A DNA stretch of 64,000 bases, taken from NCBI RefSeq assembly GCF_000820305.1, contig NZ_CDBH01000061.1, positions 68,797 through 132,796 on the forward strand. The letters are read 5' to 3'. A program made the position numbers and the translations under genes. Below, one piece after another: positions 54,452 to 63,432 of this stretch. This stretch comes from Aeromonas dhakensis. Lineage in GTDB: Bacteria; Pseudomonadota; Gammaproteobacteria; Enterobacterales; Aeromonadaceae. Each line of letters starts with the position of its first letter. The first letter of the stretch is position 1. The notes beneath the pieces were generated by a model that did not search any database, was not told the origin of the DNA, and saw only the letters and a list, made by a program, of their open reading frames with translations.

Positions 54452-57400
54452 CTACTTGGCGCTGCACTCCTGGATCACCGCGGTACCCGCCTTGGCACCG
54501 GCCGGGTCAACCTTCACCAGCACGCTCCACAGCCCTTGCGGCAAGGTGATGCTGTTGTTGGCGCTGCCCGCCTGGGAGAAGGCGAACGGGTAACCGGTCT
54601 CCGCCTTCAGCGCACCGCCACCGTTGAGCAGGAACTCCTTGCTCCAGTCCTCGTTGGCCACCTTGAACTCGGTGCTGCCGGTGTAGTTGAAGGCCGCCTG
54701 ATAGATGGCAAGATCGCCATCCATCCCCTTGTAGCTCAACTGGTACTGTGACTGAGCGGCCCAGCCGGAGAGCTCGCCCTTGACGAACAGGTTGTAGCCG
54801 AGCGGATTGCCCGCCACTGTGTCCAGCACCTTGCAGCTCTGCACCGGCTCGGTGAAGCTGACGCTCAGGGTGGGCTTGTCCTTGTTCATGGCGGTAAACA
54901 CGAACTTGTAGCTGCCCGCCTTGGCCAGATCGAGCCCGATGTTGCCGGTATCGCCACCCTTGCAGAGGGTCAGCGGAGTGCCGACCACCAGCTTGTCACC
55001 GGCGTTGCAGCTGCCGTAGTTGAGGGGACCCCAGCTGGCATCCGCGATCTTGACGTTGGTGGTGCCCAGCTTGTCGCTGCTCACCTCGGTGGTGAACTCG
55101 TACATGAAGTTGCTGGTGAAGGTCATCTGGTTGGTGTTGCCCCACTCATCGAGAAACCCCTTCAGATAGACGGCGGTGTCACCGAACGGCGGTACCGTGC
55201 TCAGATCAGTCTTCTTGCCGACCGGCAGGCCGCTGCCCTGGGCACCGCTCTGCGGCTTGACGAACACCGCCGCCGACCAGGCCCCCAGGGTCAGGGTACC
55301 GCCATTGACGGCGGCATCGCGGGCGATGCTCTCGCCGCCGTGGTGGGCCGGGCTCAGCTGCAGGCTGGCCAGGTCGATGGGCTGATCGTTGCCGTCACGG
55401 AAGTCGTTGACGCTCTGGGGAGCATTGGTGGCGTTGATCATCACCACCAGACCGTCGATGGCCGGATCCAGATCCGCACCCGCATTGATGCCGTCATCCA
55501 CCGTCATCACGATGAGGCCGGGCACCTGATCCGGGCCGGTATTGCGAAAATCGACCCGCTTGATCACCTCGGTGCCACTGCCCAGACGCAGCAGACGGGA
55601 GGATTGACGCAGCTCGGCCAGCTCCTGATAGAAGCCCACCATGGTCGCCATGTCGGCACCGCTCGGCTTGACGTGCGTGCCGAGTACTTTCTCGATCAGC
55701 GGATAGTTGTCGCCATCCTTGTCCTTGCGCGGCAGCCCCTTGTCGAAGTTGTTGTCGGCCAGGGTATAGTCGACCCGGTTGTACCAGTCACCCGAGTCGT
55801 AGCTGTCCCGCTCCATGGACTTGGAGCGCAGCAGCTCGACACCGGCGTGGGTGAAGGGAATGCCCTGCCCCAGCATGGCGGTGGCGAGCGATACCCCCTG
55901 CATCCGCACCAGATCGGCCCCTTGCGGCGCCTTGTAGATCAGGTTGTCGAACAGGGTCTGGTTGTCGTGCTTGTCGACGTAGTTCTGGATTTCGGTCGGA
56001 TCCTGGGCATAGCCCGCCGGCTGACCGTTGTAGTCGATGTCGGCCCCCTTCTTCGGCATCCCGTCCTTGTCGGTCAGAATGAAGTCCTTCAGGTTGCCGG
56101 CCATGCCGAGGCGCACCAGGTCGCTCTGATGCAAGGCAGTGGCGCGATCGACGCCATCCATCTCGTTGGCATCCACCAGGGCGCCGTTGCCAAAGCCCTG
56201 GGTCTTGCGAATGGTGTCGCCGCCGTCGAACGGACTGCCACCGCGCACCGCATCCCGCAGCCGGTCGGAGAAGGAGCCGATGCCGGTGCCGGCCAGGTGT
56301 TTCTGGGTCGCCTGCACGAAGCGCTTGTCATCCTGCACCTCGCCGAAGTTCCAGCCCTCGCCGTAGAAGTACATCTCGGGGTTGACCTGCTTCACCGCGG
56401 CCAGCGCCTGCACCATCTGATCTTTCGGGTGGTGGCCCATCAGGTCGAAGCGGAAGGCATCGATCTTGTAGTCGCGGGCCCAGGTGACCAGGGAGTCATC
56501 CATCAGCTTGGCGAACATGGCGTGTTCCGGCGCCGTGTTGGAGCAGCAGGTGGAGTTCTCCACCGAGCCGGTCTCCGGATTGAGGCGCTGATAGTACCAG
56601 GGCACTATCTTGTCGAGCACCGACTTGGGCCCCAGACCCGCCTCGTTGGTGTGGTTGTAGACCACGTCCATCACCACGTTCATGCCGATGTTCTGCTTGA
56701 TGGCCTTGACCATTTCGCGGAACTCCAGGATGCGCTGGCTGCCCTCGGCGTTGGTGGCGTAGGAGCCTTCCGGGGTGGTGTAGTGGTAGGGGTCATAACC
56801 CCAGTTGAAGGAGTCGACGCCGCGCAGGTAGCCGTAGAGCTCCTGCACCTGCGGGTTCTCCTTGCTGTCGCCCCCTTGCAGATCGCCGAGCACGGCTGCG
56901 ATGGTCTGGCCGCTGCTGCAGTAGCCGGCGAACTTGGAGTTCTGCACCTCGGGGTTGACCTGGCACAGCTTGCCGAAGTCATCGCCGATGTTGGCGACCT
57001 TGGCCGGATCTTCATTGACGGTGGCGATGTCGAACACCGGCAGCAGGTGCAGGTGGCTGACGCCGCTCTTGGCCAGCGCCTGCAGGTGCTTGACCGGCGC
57101 CGTGTCGGTATCGGTCAGACCGAGGAACTTGCCGCGGTGCTCGGCCGGGGTGGAGTCGTCGTTGCCGGTCAGATCGCGGACATGGGCCTCATAGATGGTG
57201 ATGTCGGCGGGGTTCTGCTGGCTGTGGGGCGCCTTCAGGCTGTCCCACCCTTCCGGCTTGAGGGCCGGATCGTTGAGATCCACCACCTGGCTGAACTCGG
57301 AGTTCATCGCCAGGCTCAGGGAGTAGGGGTCGGTCACCTGATAGGATTCCAGCTTGCGGCTGACCGGGTGATAGACCTGGATGTCGTAGCGGTAGAACTT

Positions 57401-58486
57401 GCCCACCAGCTCGCTGCCACCCTGCACGCTCCAGCTGCCGCTGGCCTCGTCCAGGGTCATGGTGCGCTCGCCGAGCGACTTGTGCTGCTCGTCGAACAGC
57501 GCCAGCTTGACCGATCTTGCGGTCGGCGCCCACAGCCGGAAGGTGACATTGCCCCCCTCGACCACGGCGCCATAGCTCAGCTTGGTGGCCGCCTCGCTGT
57601 AGAGGGCATCGAGGGCGCCGGCGCTCTGTACCAGGGTCGCCCCCTGCAGAATGCCGTCGGCGTCGGTACCGATGGCCACCAGCTCACCCTTGAGCAGCGG
57701 CTTGAGATCCTTGCCAGCCGGCAGGGCGAAGGCGGCGGCATCCTTGAGATGCGGATACTTGGCCTGCTGCTCGGCGGTCAGGCTGGTCGGGGTAAGGGTG
57801 ATGTAGGGGAAGTCGAACACCCCTTCCGCATTGGCCTTGATGGTGCCGGAGTCGGTGTAGTAGAGGCGGACATGGGGCTTGTCCTTGCCCCCTTGCCAGA
57901 TCAGGGTGCTGCCGTCGATCAGGTGGGCACTGGCCCCCGCCACACCGAAGGCAGCGGTGAAGGCCTCGGCCCGGCTGCCGAAGATCTCGTTCTTGCCGGC
58001 GACGATGGCCACGGTGCGGTCCGGATGATCGCTGAAGACCACCTTCATGTCGCTACCGGTCAGGTTGGCCAGATCGCCGTTGCGGGCGATGAAGTTGATG
58101 CACCCTTCCACCTTGCTGAGGGGCACCACCCAGCTCGGGCCGAAGCCGTCGACCGCGGCCGGGGTGTTGGCCTTGTCGTCCCAGCCCGCGTTGAGGCCGC
58201 TCTCGGCGGTGGCGTTGCAGGCGTCGTTGTTCCACAGGTGCAGGCTGTAGTTGGCGAAGGGGCCAGTGACCCCGCGGGCGGCGCTGGTCTGGGTATCCAC
58301 CAGGGCGATCACCGCCTGATCGGGCCCGGCCACCAGCTGTTCGGCCGGGGGTTGTACATTGGGCAGACGGGCGACTGGGCCGTCCGAGGGTTCCGGGGTG
58401 GGGGAAGTGCTGTTGTCATTGCAGCCGGACAAAAGCGCGAGCAGTGAGGCTGTTACCAGCGCCACCTTGGTCTTTTTCATATCCAT
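54452..58486 (-). CDS. pulA: Pullulanase-type debranching enzyme, outer-membrane lipoprotein
   Basis: Hydrolyses alpha-1,6 branches of pullulan and starch. The ATG at 58486 gives 1344 residues with a lipoprotein signal (MKKTKVALVTASLLALLSGC). Domains in order: pullulanase-associated N-terminal domains (FANYSLHLWNNDACNA, GFGPSWVVPLSK), CBM48-like (NVTFRLWAPTARSVKLALFD), the GH13 catalytic barrel with FNWGYDP, MDVVYNHT, nucleophile D681 in FRFDLMGHH, acid/base E710 in GEGW and D841 in KHDN, then a beta domain and two related C-terminal modules (VYLKGFLDEWG and LFVKGELSGW). Type II secretion is likely for this family but no such genes are nearby. Confidence 0.93.
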   Translation of the reverse strand: MDMKKTKVALVTASLLALLSGCNDNSTSPTPEPSDGPVARLPNVQPPAEQLVAGPDQAVIALVDTQTSAARGVTGPFANYSLHLWNNDACNATAESGLNAGWDDKANTPAAVDGFGPSWVVPLSKVEGCINFIARNGDLANLTGSDMKVVFSDHPDRTVAIVAGKNEIFGSRAEAFTAAFGVAGASAHLIDGSTLIWQGGKDKPHVRLYYTDSGTIKANAEGVFDFPYITLTPTSLTAEQQAKYPHLKDAAAFALPAGKDLKPLLKGELVAIGTDADGILQGATLVQSAGALDALYSEAATKLSYGAVVEGGNVTFRLWAPTARSVKLALFDEQHKSLGERTMTLDEASGSWSVQGGSELVGKFYRYDIQVYHPVSRKLESYQVTDPYSLSLAMNSEFSQVVDLNDPALKPEGWDSLKAPHSQQNPADITIYEAHVRDLTGNDDSTPAEHRGKFLGLTDTDTAPVKHLQALAKSGVSHLHLLPVFDIATVNEDPAKVANIGDDFGKLCQVNPEVQNSKFAGYCSSGQTIAAVLGDLQGGDSKENPQVQELYGYLRGVDSFNWGYDPYHYTTPEGSYATNAEGSQRILEFREMVKAIKQNIGMNVVMDVVYNHTNEAGLGPKSVLDKIVPWYYQRLNPETGSVENSTCCSNTAPEHAMFAKLMDDSLVTWARDYKIDAFRFDLMGHHPKDQMVQALAAVKQVNPEMYFYGEGWNFGEVQDDKRFVQATQKHLAGTGIGSFSDRLRDAVRGGSPFDGGDTIRKTQGFGNGALVDANEMDGVDRATALHQSDLVRLGMAGNLKDFILTDKDGMPKKGADIDYNGQPAGYAQDPTEIQNYVDKHDNQTLFDNLIYKAPQGADLVRMQGVSLATAMLGQGIPFTHAGVELLRSKSMERDSYDSGDWYNRVDYTLADNNFDKGLPRKDKDGDNYPLIEKVLGTHVKPSGADMATMVGFYQELAELRQSSRLLRLGSGTEVIKRVDFRNTGPDQVPGLIVMTVDDGINAGADLDPAIDGLVVMINATNAPQSVNDFRDGNDQPIDLASLQLSPAHHGGESIARDAAVNGGTLTLGAWSAAVFVKPQSGAQGSGLPVGKKTDLSTVPPFGDTAVYLKGFLDEWGNTNQMTFTSNFMYEFTTEVSSDKLGTTNVKIADASWGPLNYGSCNAGDKLVVGTPLTLCKGGDTGNIGLDLAKAGSYKFVFTAMNKDKPTLSVSFTEPVQSCKVLDTVAGNPLGYNLFVKGELSGWAAQSQYQLSYKGMDGDLAIYQAAFNYTGSTEFKVANEDWSKEFLLNGGGALKAETGYPFAFSQAGSANNSITLPQGLWSVLVKVDPAGAKAGTAVIQECSAK

Positions 58487-58563
58487 TTTTTTATAATTCC
58501 CGCTGTAGTTAGTCTCGATATTCGAGTACCCGGTCATTGCCGAGCGGGGCCATATTAATCAGC

Positions 58564-58576
58564 TGAAATCGTTTCA
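58564..58576. promoter_or_regulatory. LacI-family-type palindrome before the pullulanase gene
   Basis: TGAAATCGTTTCA is a palindrome with five-base arms around TCG, the form seen in LacI-family (MalR/CscR-like) operators. It lies 78 bases upstream of the pulA start. A related but imperfect AACGTTTTC lies near 58622. No MalT box was seen. Confidence 0.4.
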
Positions 58577-58766
58577 AATGTGAGCAGGAAGGCAAAAAAG
58601 TTAACCTCTTTCAACAAGATAACGTTTTCATAACGAAAATCGGATCGGGCTCACAGACCCGTCGTCCGTTTCGGCCCATACCAGCGGAAGGCGCGTCCAA
58701 TTTCGGAAAAAAAGATTTCCGATCAAATGGATAAGTGAACAAGAGCGAGCAAAGGAGCAACCGGAG

Positions 58767-59177
58767 ATGAAACGGATTGAGGAGCAGGCCAGGCGGCTGG
58801 ATCAGGAGTATCAGGGGATTGCCCAGCTGTTCGACCAGTTCTGCCAGCAGGCGGGCACCCTGGCCGAGCAGTACCACTTCTTCAACTGGCCGGATTACGA
58901 GGATACCCCGCCCCTCGCCCGCGCCTTCACCCTGCTGGGGGAGCCACGGGAGCTGCGGCTGCGCTGCCAGCCGGGGGAGCGCGGCAGCCTGAGCGGTCTC
59001 ATCCAGGTGTGCGGCGAGGATGGCACCGTCCACGCCAGCCTCGGCTTTCATCCCGACGGCCAGCTGCAGCTGGAGTCGGGCCGGCTGCTGGACAATCCGC
59101 CCGGGCTGCTGCTCAAGCTGCTGCTCGGCGCCATCTGGCAGCACAAACCGGACGATGTGCAGGGCCCGCCGCACTGA
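58767..59177 (+). CDS. Uncharacterised small cytoplasmic protein
   Basis: A 136-residue protein that I do not recognise. It begins with an amphipathic helix (MKRIEEQARRLDQEYQGIAQLFDQFCQQ), followed by an alpha/beta part with GERGSLSGLIQVCGEDGTVHASLGFHPDGQLQLESGRLLDN and a final helix (LLLKLLLGAIWQHKPDD). AAAGGAG and GGAG both precede the ATG. It is divergent from the pullulanase gene and convergent with the CDF gene. Coding character is good. Function is unknown. Confidence 0.7.
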   Translation: MKRIEEQARRLDQEYQGIAQLFDQFCQQAGTLAEQYHFFNWPDYEDTPPLARAFTLLGEPRELRLRCQPGERGSLSGLIQVCGEDGTVHASLGFHPDGQLQLESGRLLDNPPGLLLKLLLGAIWQHKPDDVQGPPH

Positions 59178-59190
59178 GCCAGAAAAACAG

Positions 59191-59210
59191 GAAGGGGCAT
59201 TGGCCCCTTC
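59191..59210. terminator. Weak bidirectional hairpin
   Basis: GAAGGGGC/GCCCCTTC with a four-base loop between two convergent genes; T tracts are short on both sides. Confidence 0.5.
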
Positions 59211-59240
59211 TTGCTGTTGCGGGCGACACACCGGCCAGGA

Positions 59241-60188
59241 TCAGGGGGTGCCCACCTCTATGGTGACGTGCACCAGCTCCTCGTGGATGGCGAGCCGGGC
59301 GCGGATCTCGCTGGCGGAGAGCGGCACCGCCATCAGCAGGGAGAGCACGCAGGCATACTGCTGCTGGCCCACCCGCCAGACGTGCAGATCGCTGATCTCG
59401 GTTTCCGGCAAGTCGGCTATCACCTCGCGGATCTCTGCCACCAGCGGCGCATCCATCTCGGCATCCAGCAGCACCCGGCCGGAGTCGCGCAGCAGGCCCC
59501 AGGCCCACACCGCCACCAGCACGGCGCCCACTATGCCCATCAGGGGGTCGAGCCAGTCGGCCCCCCACAGCATGCCCCCCACCAGCGCCAGAATCGCCAG
59601 CACCGAGGTGGCCGCATCCGCCAGCACGTGGATGTAGGCGGCGCGCAGATTGAGATCCTGATGGCCGTGATGATCGTGTGAGTGATCCTGGTCGTGATGA
59701 TCATGATGGTGGTCGTGGTGATGGTGGTGATGACCGTGATCGTCCTTGAGCAGCCAGGCACAGGCCAGGTTCACCAGCAGGCCGACGATGGCGATGGCGA
59801 TGGCCTGCTGGTAGTGGATCGGGCTGGGATCCAGCAGCCGGAACACCGACTCGAACAGCATCATGCCGGCCACCCCCACCAGCAAGAGGGCGCTGGTGAA
59901 GCCGCCCAGCACCTCGATCTTCCAGGTGCCGAAGCTGAATCTGTGGTCGCGGGCGAAGTGGCGGGCGGCGCGGTAGGCCAGCACCGACAGGCCGAGCGCC
60001 AGCGCATGGGAGCTCATGTGCCAGCCGTCGGCCAGCAGTGCCATGGAGTTGTAGAACCAGCCGCCACCGATCTCCGCCACCATCATGACGACGGTCAGCA
60101 GCACGGCCCAGCGGGTCTTCTGTTCGGCCAGCGGATTCCCTTCGTGAACGACGGGTTGGTGGCAGTGGGATGAGGCGAGGGGTGACAT
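59241..60188 (-). CDS. dmeF: Cation diffusion facilitator metal exporter (DmeF-like)
   Basis: A 315-residue CDF transporter with six membrane helices. TM2 carries the metal-site HD type segment ADGWHMSSHALALGL (H/D residues), and TM5 the VLADAATSVLAILAL segment. A long histidine-rich loop, DHGHHHHHHDHHHDHHDQDHSH, lies between TM4 and TM5 (about residues 150-175). The C-terminal domain contains ISDLHVWRVG. The histidine-rich loop and the neighbouring RcnR/DmeR-type gene point to cobalt or nickel, with zinc as alternative. The ATG at 60188 has AGGAG upstream. Confidence 0.88.
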   Translation of the reverse strand: MSPLASSHCHQPVVHEGNPLAEQKTRWAVLLTVVMMVAEIGGGWFYNSMALLADGWHMSSHALALGLSVLAYRAARHFARDHRFSFGTWKIEVLGGFTSALLLVGVAGMMLFESVFRLLDPSPIHYQQAIAIAIVGLLVNLACAWLLKDDHGHHHHHHDHHHDHHDQDHSHDHHGHQDLNLRAAYIHVLADAATSVLAILALVGGMLWGADWLDPLMGIVGAVLVAVWAWGLLRDSGRVLLDAEMDAPLVAEIREVIADLPETEISDLHVWRVGQQQYACVLSLLMAVPLSASEIRARLAIHEELVHVTIEVGTP

Positions 60189-60218
60189 GGATTTCTCCTG
60201 AGGACGAGGATGCAATAT

Positions 60219-60236
60219 ACTATACCCCAGTATAGT
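60219..60236. promoter_or_regulatory. Operator of the divergent CDF / repressor pair
   Basis: ACTATAC (60219-60225), a CCCA spacer and GTATAGT (60230-60236) form a perfect inverted repeat in the 71-base intergenic space. It resembles the ATAC-CCC-GTAT type of CsoR/RcnR-family operators. One arm overlaps a -10-like TATAGT. Confidence 0.75.
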
Positions 60237-60259
60237 TTTATTGGTCGAGAGGATCCTGC

Positions 60260-60535
60260 ATGTCACACACCATTCACGGCAAGAAGAAGCTGCTGGCGCG
60301 GGTGCGCCGCATCAAGGGGCAGGCAGGGGCACTGGAGAGCGCGCTGGAGCAGGAGAGCGACTGCGCCGCCATCTTGCAGCAGATAGCCGCCATTCGCGGC
60401 GCCGTCAACGGCCTGATGCTGGAGGTGCTGGAGGGCCACATGCGCGAGCATCTCGGCGCCGAAGAGGCGACCCCGGCCGAGCGGCTGGAGGATCTGGATC
60501 AGGTGGTGCGGGTGTTGCGATCCTATCTGAAGTAA
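60260..60535 (+). CDS. RcnR/DmeR-type metal-responsive repressor (DUF156)
   Basis: A 91-residue CsoR/RcnR-family protein, all-helical: MSHTIHGKKKLLARVRRIKGQAGALESALEQESDCAAILQQIAAIRGAVNGLMLEVLEGHMREH. The metal ligands H3, C35, H60 and H64 match the RcnR set that binds Ni and Co, whereas FrmR-type residues are fewer. It presumably represses itself and the divergent exporter until metal binds. Confidence 0.9.
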   Translation: MSHTIHGKKKLLARVRRIKGQAGALESALEQESDCAAILQQIAAIRGAVNGLMLEVLEGHMREHLGAEEATPAERLEDLDQVVRVLRSYLK

Positions 60536-60692
60536 GGCCGGTGGAGCGGGCCGCATCATCCCGTTTACGGCTGGGCGGCGTCGGCCCCACGGCCCGCGCC
60601 CCTTTCAGACTTGAGCCCTCGCCGGCTTTACGCCATGATGACCGCCGATCATTGATCGCCATACCCTGGATTCCATTTCGCAAGGACCCCTC

Positions 60693-61889
60693 ATGTTTGA
60701 ACACGTCGATGCCTATGCTGGCGACCCCATCCTGACCCTGGTCGAAACCTTCCACAAAGACACCCGCGAGCAGAAGGTGAACCTGGGGATCGGCCTCTAT
60801 TACGACGAGCAGGGCCGCATTCCGCTGCTGGCCTCGGTACAGCAGGCCGAAGCCCAGCGCGCCGCCGCCCCGGCCCCGCGCCCCTACCAGCCGATGGAAG
60901 GCGCCGCCAACTACCGTACCGCGGTGCAGCACCTGCTGTTCGGTGCCGACCACGAAGCGGTCAAGGCGGGTCGCATCGCCACCATCCAGACCATCGGCGG
61001 CTCAGGCGCGCTGAAGATCGGCGCCGATCTGCTCAAGCGCTACTTCCCGACCTCAGAGGTGTGGGTCAGCAATCCCACCTGGGACAACCACAAGGCGATG
61101 TTCGAGGGGGCCGGCATCAAGGTGCACGACTATCCCTACTACGATGCGGCCACCGGCGGCGTGCAATTCGACGCCATGATCGACTGCCTGAGCAGCCTGC
61201 CGGCCAAGAGCATCGTGCTGCTGCACCCCTGCTGCCACAACCCGACCGGGGTGGATCTCTCCCGCGCCCAGTGGGACCAGGTCATTACACTCGTGGTGGA
61301 ACGCCAGCTGATCCCCTTTATGGATATCGCCTATCAGGGCTTCGGCGACGGGCTGGAGGAGGATGCCTATGCCATTCGCGCCATGGTGGCCGCCGGCGTC
61401 AGCTTCTTCGTCAGCAACTCCTTCTCCAAGAACCTCTCCTTCTACGGCGAGCGCTGCGGCGGCCTGTCGGTCATCTGCCAGGATGCCGAAGAGGCGGGTC
61501 GGGTACTGGGCCAGATGAAGGCCACCGTGCGCCGCAACTACTCCAGCCCCCCCACCCACGGTGGCCAGATCACCGCAGCGGTGATGAGCCAGCCCGAACT
61601 GCACGCCATGTGGGTCGGTGAAGTGACCGAGATGCGCACCCGCATCAAGGCGATGCGCCAGAAACTGTTCGAGGTGCTGAGCGCCAAGGTGCCGGGCCGT
61701 GACTTCAGTTACTTCATCAACCAGCGCGGCATGTTCAGCTACACCGGCTTCACCCCGGAGCAGGTGGACCGCCTGCGCGAAGAGTTCGCCGTCTATCTGG
61801 TGCGCTCCGGTCGCATGTGCGTGGCGGGCCTCAACAGCCGCAACGTCGACTACGTGGCCGACGCCATGGCCGCCGTGCTCAAGGGCTGA
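60693..61889 (+). CDS. tyrB: Aromatic amino acid aminotransferase
   Basis: A 398-residue class I PLP transaminase: [23 protein letters not shown], the PLP lysine in [16 protein letters not shown], the [12 protein letters not shown] block and the [16 protein letters not shown]-terminal block. It converts tyrosine and phenylalanine and their keto acids, and overlaps with AspC in function; aspartate preference cannot be excluded. AAGGA precedes the ATG. Confidence 0.9.
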   Translation: MFEHVDAYAGDPILTLVETFHKDTREQKVNLGIGLYYDEQGRIPLLASVQQAEAQRAAAPAPRPYQPMEGAANYRTAVQHLLFGADHEAVKAGRIATIQTIGGSGALKIGADLLKRYFPTSEVWVSNPTWDNHKAMFEGAGIKVHDYPYYDAATGGVQFDAMIDCLSSLPAKSIVLLHPCCHNPTGVDLSRAQWDQVITLVVERQLIPFMDIAYQGFGDGLEEDAYAIRAMVAAGVSFFVSNSFSKNLSFYGERCGGLSVICQDAEEAGRVLGQMKATVRRNYSSPPTHGGQITAAVMSQPELHAMWVGEVTEMRTRIKAMRQKLFEVLSAKVPGRDFSYFINQRGMFSYTGFTPEQVDRLREEFAVYLVRSGRMCVAGLNSRNVDYVADAMAAVLKG

Positions 61890-61897
61890 TCCCCGCA

Positions 61898-61922
61898 AGC
61901 CCCGCTCAGGCGGGGCTTTTTG
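61898..61922 (+). terminator. tyrB terminator
   Basis: AGCCCCGC/GCGGGGCT with a TCAG loop and TTTTT after it. Confidence 0.9.
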
Positions 61923-61949
61923 TTTGTCCCGTTTGCTCGTGGAACCCTT

Positions 61950-62873
61950 ATGGATCTCATTGCCCTCTCCCGCCTCGGCGGCCGCCACCTGGTTACCCTG
62001 CACCTGCTGCTCGACAGCCAGAGCGTCACCCGCACCGCCGAGCGGCTCTGCACCACCCCCTCCACCGTCAGCAAGACCCTCAACCAGTTGCGGGATCTGC
62101 TCGGCGATCAGCTGCTCTACCGCCAGGGCAACCAGCTGTTGCTGACCCCGTTCGCCGAGCGGCTCGGCCCCACCCTGCACCGGCTGCTGAGCGAACTCAA
62201 CGGCCTCACCGGCCAGGGCGGCTTCGATCCCGCCAGCTGGCAGGGACAGCTGAAATTTGCCCTGCGCGAGAGCGGCATGGTCTGGCCCATGGGGCCCATC
62301 CTGGCACAGCTGATGCGCGAGGTGCCTGGCCTGGTGCCCGACATTCGCAACAAGGATGAGCAGGGGCTGGCGGCCCTGGCGGCGGGCAAGCTGGACTTCG
62401 TGATCCTGCCCCACGATCAGAGCCAGCCCCTGCCCCGCCAGCAAGGGCTGGTGTGGGAGACACTGCGAGAGGACAAGCTGGTCTGCCTGCTGCGTGCGGA
62501 TCACCCGGCGCTGGCGCGGCCCTGGGATCTCGATGCCTACCTGAGCTGGCGCCATATCGCCATTCGCGATCAGGAGCTGGCCAACCCCTTCTTCGAGCAG
62601 AGCCTGGCCCAGTTGCAGGTACGCCGGCAGATCGCCGCCATCCTGCCCGATTTTGGCAGTGCGGCGACCCTGCTGCGCCAGAGCGATCTGATCCTCACCG
62701 CCGTCAACGGCTGGGCCGAGCAGGCGGCCCCGCACAATCTGGTGAGCCGGCCGGTACCGTTTGATTACGGCGCCGTCACCCACAGCCTGGTATGGTACGG
62801 CCCGGCAGGAGAGGAGCCGGCGCGGCGCTGGTTTCGCCAGCGGATCCTGCAGCTGGCCCGCGCGCTGGCATGA
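61950..62873 (+). CDS. LysR-family transcriptional regulator
   Basis: A 307-residue LysR protein: helix-turn-helix SVTRTAERLCTTPSTVSKTLNQLRDLLGDQLL, followed by an effector domain (LKFALRESGMVWPMGPILAQLM, KLDFVILPHDQSQPLP, LTAVNGWAEQAAP). The ATG at 61950 matches the family start (MDLIALSRLGGRHLVTL). It is 60 bases downstream of tyrB but after a terminator, so it has its own transcript. The target is unknown. Confidence 0.88.
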   Translation: MDLIALSRLGGRHLVTLHLLLDSQSVTRTAERLCTTPSTVSKTLNQLRDLLGDQLLYRQGNQLLLTPFAERLGPTLHRLLSELNGLTGQGGFDPASWQGQLKFALRESGMVWPMGPILAQLMREVPGLVPDIRNKDEQGLAALAAGKLDFVILPHDQSQPLPRQQGLVWETLREDKLVCLLRADHPALARPWDLDAYLSWRHIAIRDQELANPFFEQSLAQLQVRRQIAAILPDFGSAATLLRQSDLILTAVNGWAEQAAPHNLVSRPVPFDYGAVTHSLVWYGPAGEEPARRWFRQRILQLARALA

Positions 62874-62916
62874 TGGGGGCCATGCCCGGCACAGGCAGTG
62901 CCAGGCACGACTGTGC

Positions 62917-63240
62917 TCAGGGTTTCTTGGTGTAGATGGGACCGGGGAAAGGAGAGACGTTGTTGCCCAGCTCGGTGATGCGGGCGGCCCCCTGCTTGCG
63001 CACCTGATCGACCCGCAGCACGTGGTGCATGGGGATCATGGTGCGATTGACGTCGGCAAACTCACTCTTCAACTTCTCGTGGCTGGGGTCGACGATAAGC
63101 GCCGTGTGGTTGTCCCACACGAAGTTGGCGATCTCGATAAAGCCGAACAGCTGACCCTGGCTCACTTCCCTGACATAGACTTCGTAACGCTCGTTGTGAC
63201 AAATGAACTGCACTCGATATAAGGCGTTGGATTCACTCAT
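62917..63240 (-). CDS. DUF1820 family protein
   Basis: A 107-residue conserved protein: ALYRVQFICHNERYEVYVREVSQGQLFGFIEIANFVWD, VDPSHEKLKSEFADVNRTMIPMHHVLRVDQV. These blocks match the small DUF1820 family of gammaproteobacteria. It is cytoplasmic, and its function is unknown. The start at 63240 is an ATG. Confidence 0.85.
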   Translation of the reverse strand: MSESNALYRVQFICHNERYEVYVREVSQGQLFGFIEIANFVWDNHTALIVDPSHEKLKSEFADVNRTMIPMHHVLRVDQVRKQGAARITELGNNVSPFPGPIYTKKP

Positions 63241-63354
63241 GTTCGTCTGTTGATGGTGGGCGATTGACCCATTCTAGCCGCCCCCTCGCAGAGCTCAAAT
63301 AGACAGCAATCACAGTTACGTCATCTCAAGACTCAGGCAGCATAAAAGCCACGC

Positions 63355-63370
63355 CGAACCGCTCGGTTCG
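63355..63370. repeat. Palindrome between DUF1820 and yjjW genes
   Basis: CGAACCG and CGGTTCG with a CT loop form a perfect hairpin. It has no T tract; it could be a processing or protein-binding element, and nothing else was seen in the 192-base gap. Confidence 0.4.
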
Positions 63371-63432
63371 CCGTCCAATCTTGCCTTGTCGTATTAAATC
63401 CCTTTGCGATCAGTTGATTAGCATCAAGCGAC

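Noticed and set aside
55340-58447. Open frame of 1035 codons on the plus strand
   Set aside because: Antisense to the pullulanase gene, whose catalytic motifs and lipobox are unmistakable. The plus frame has no recognisable motif.
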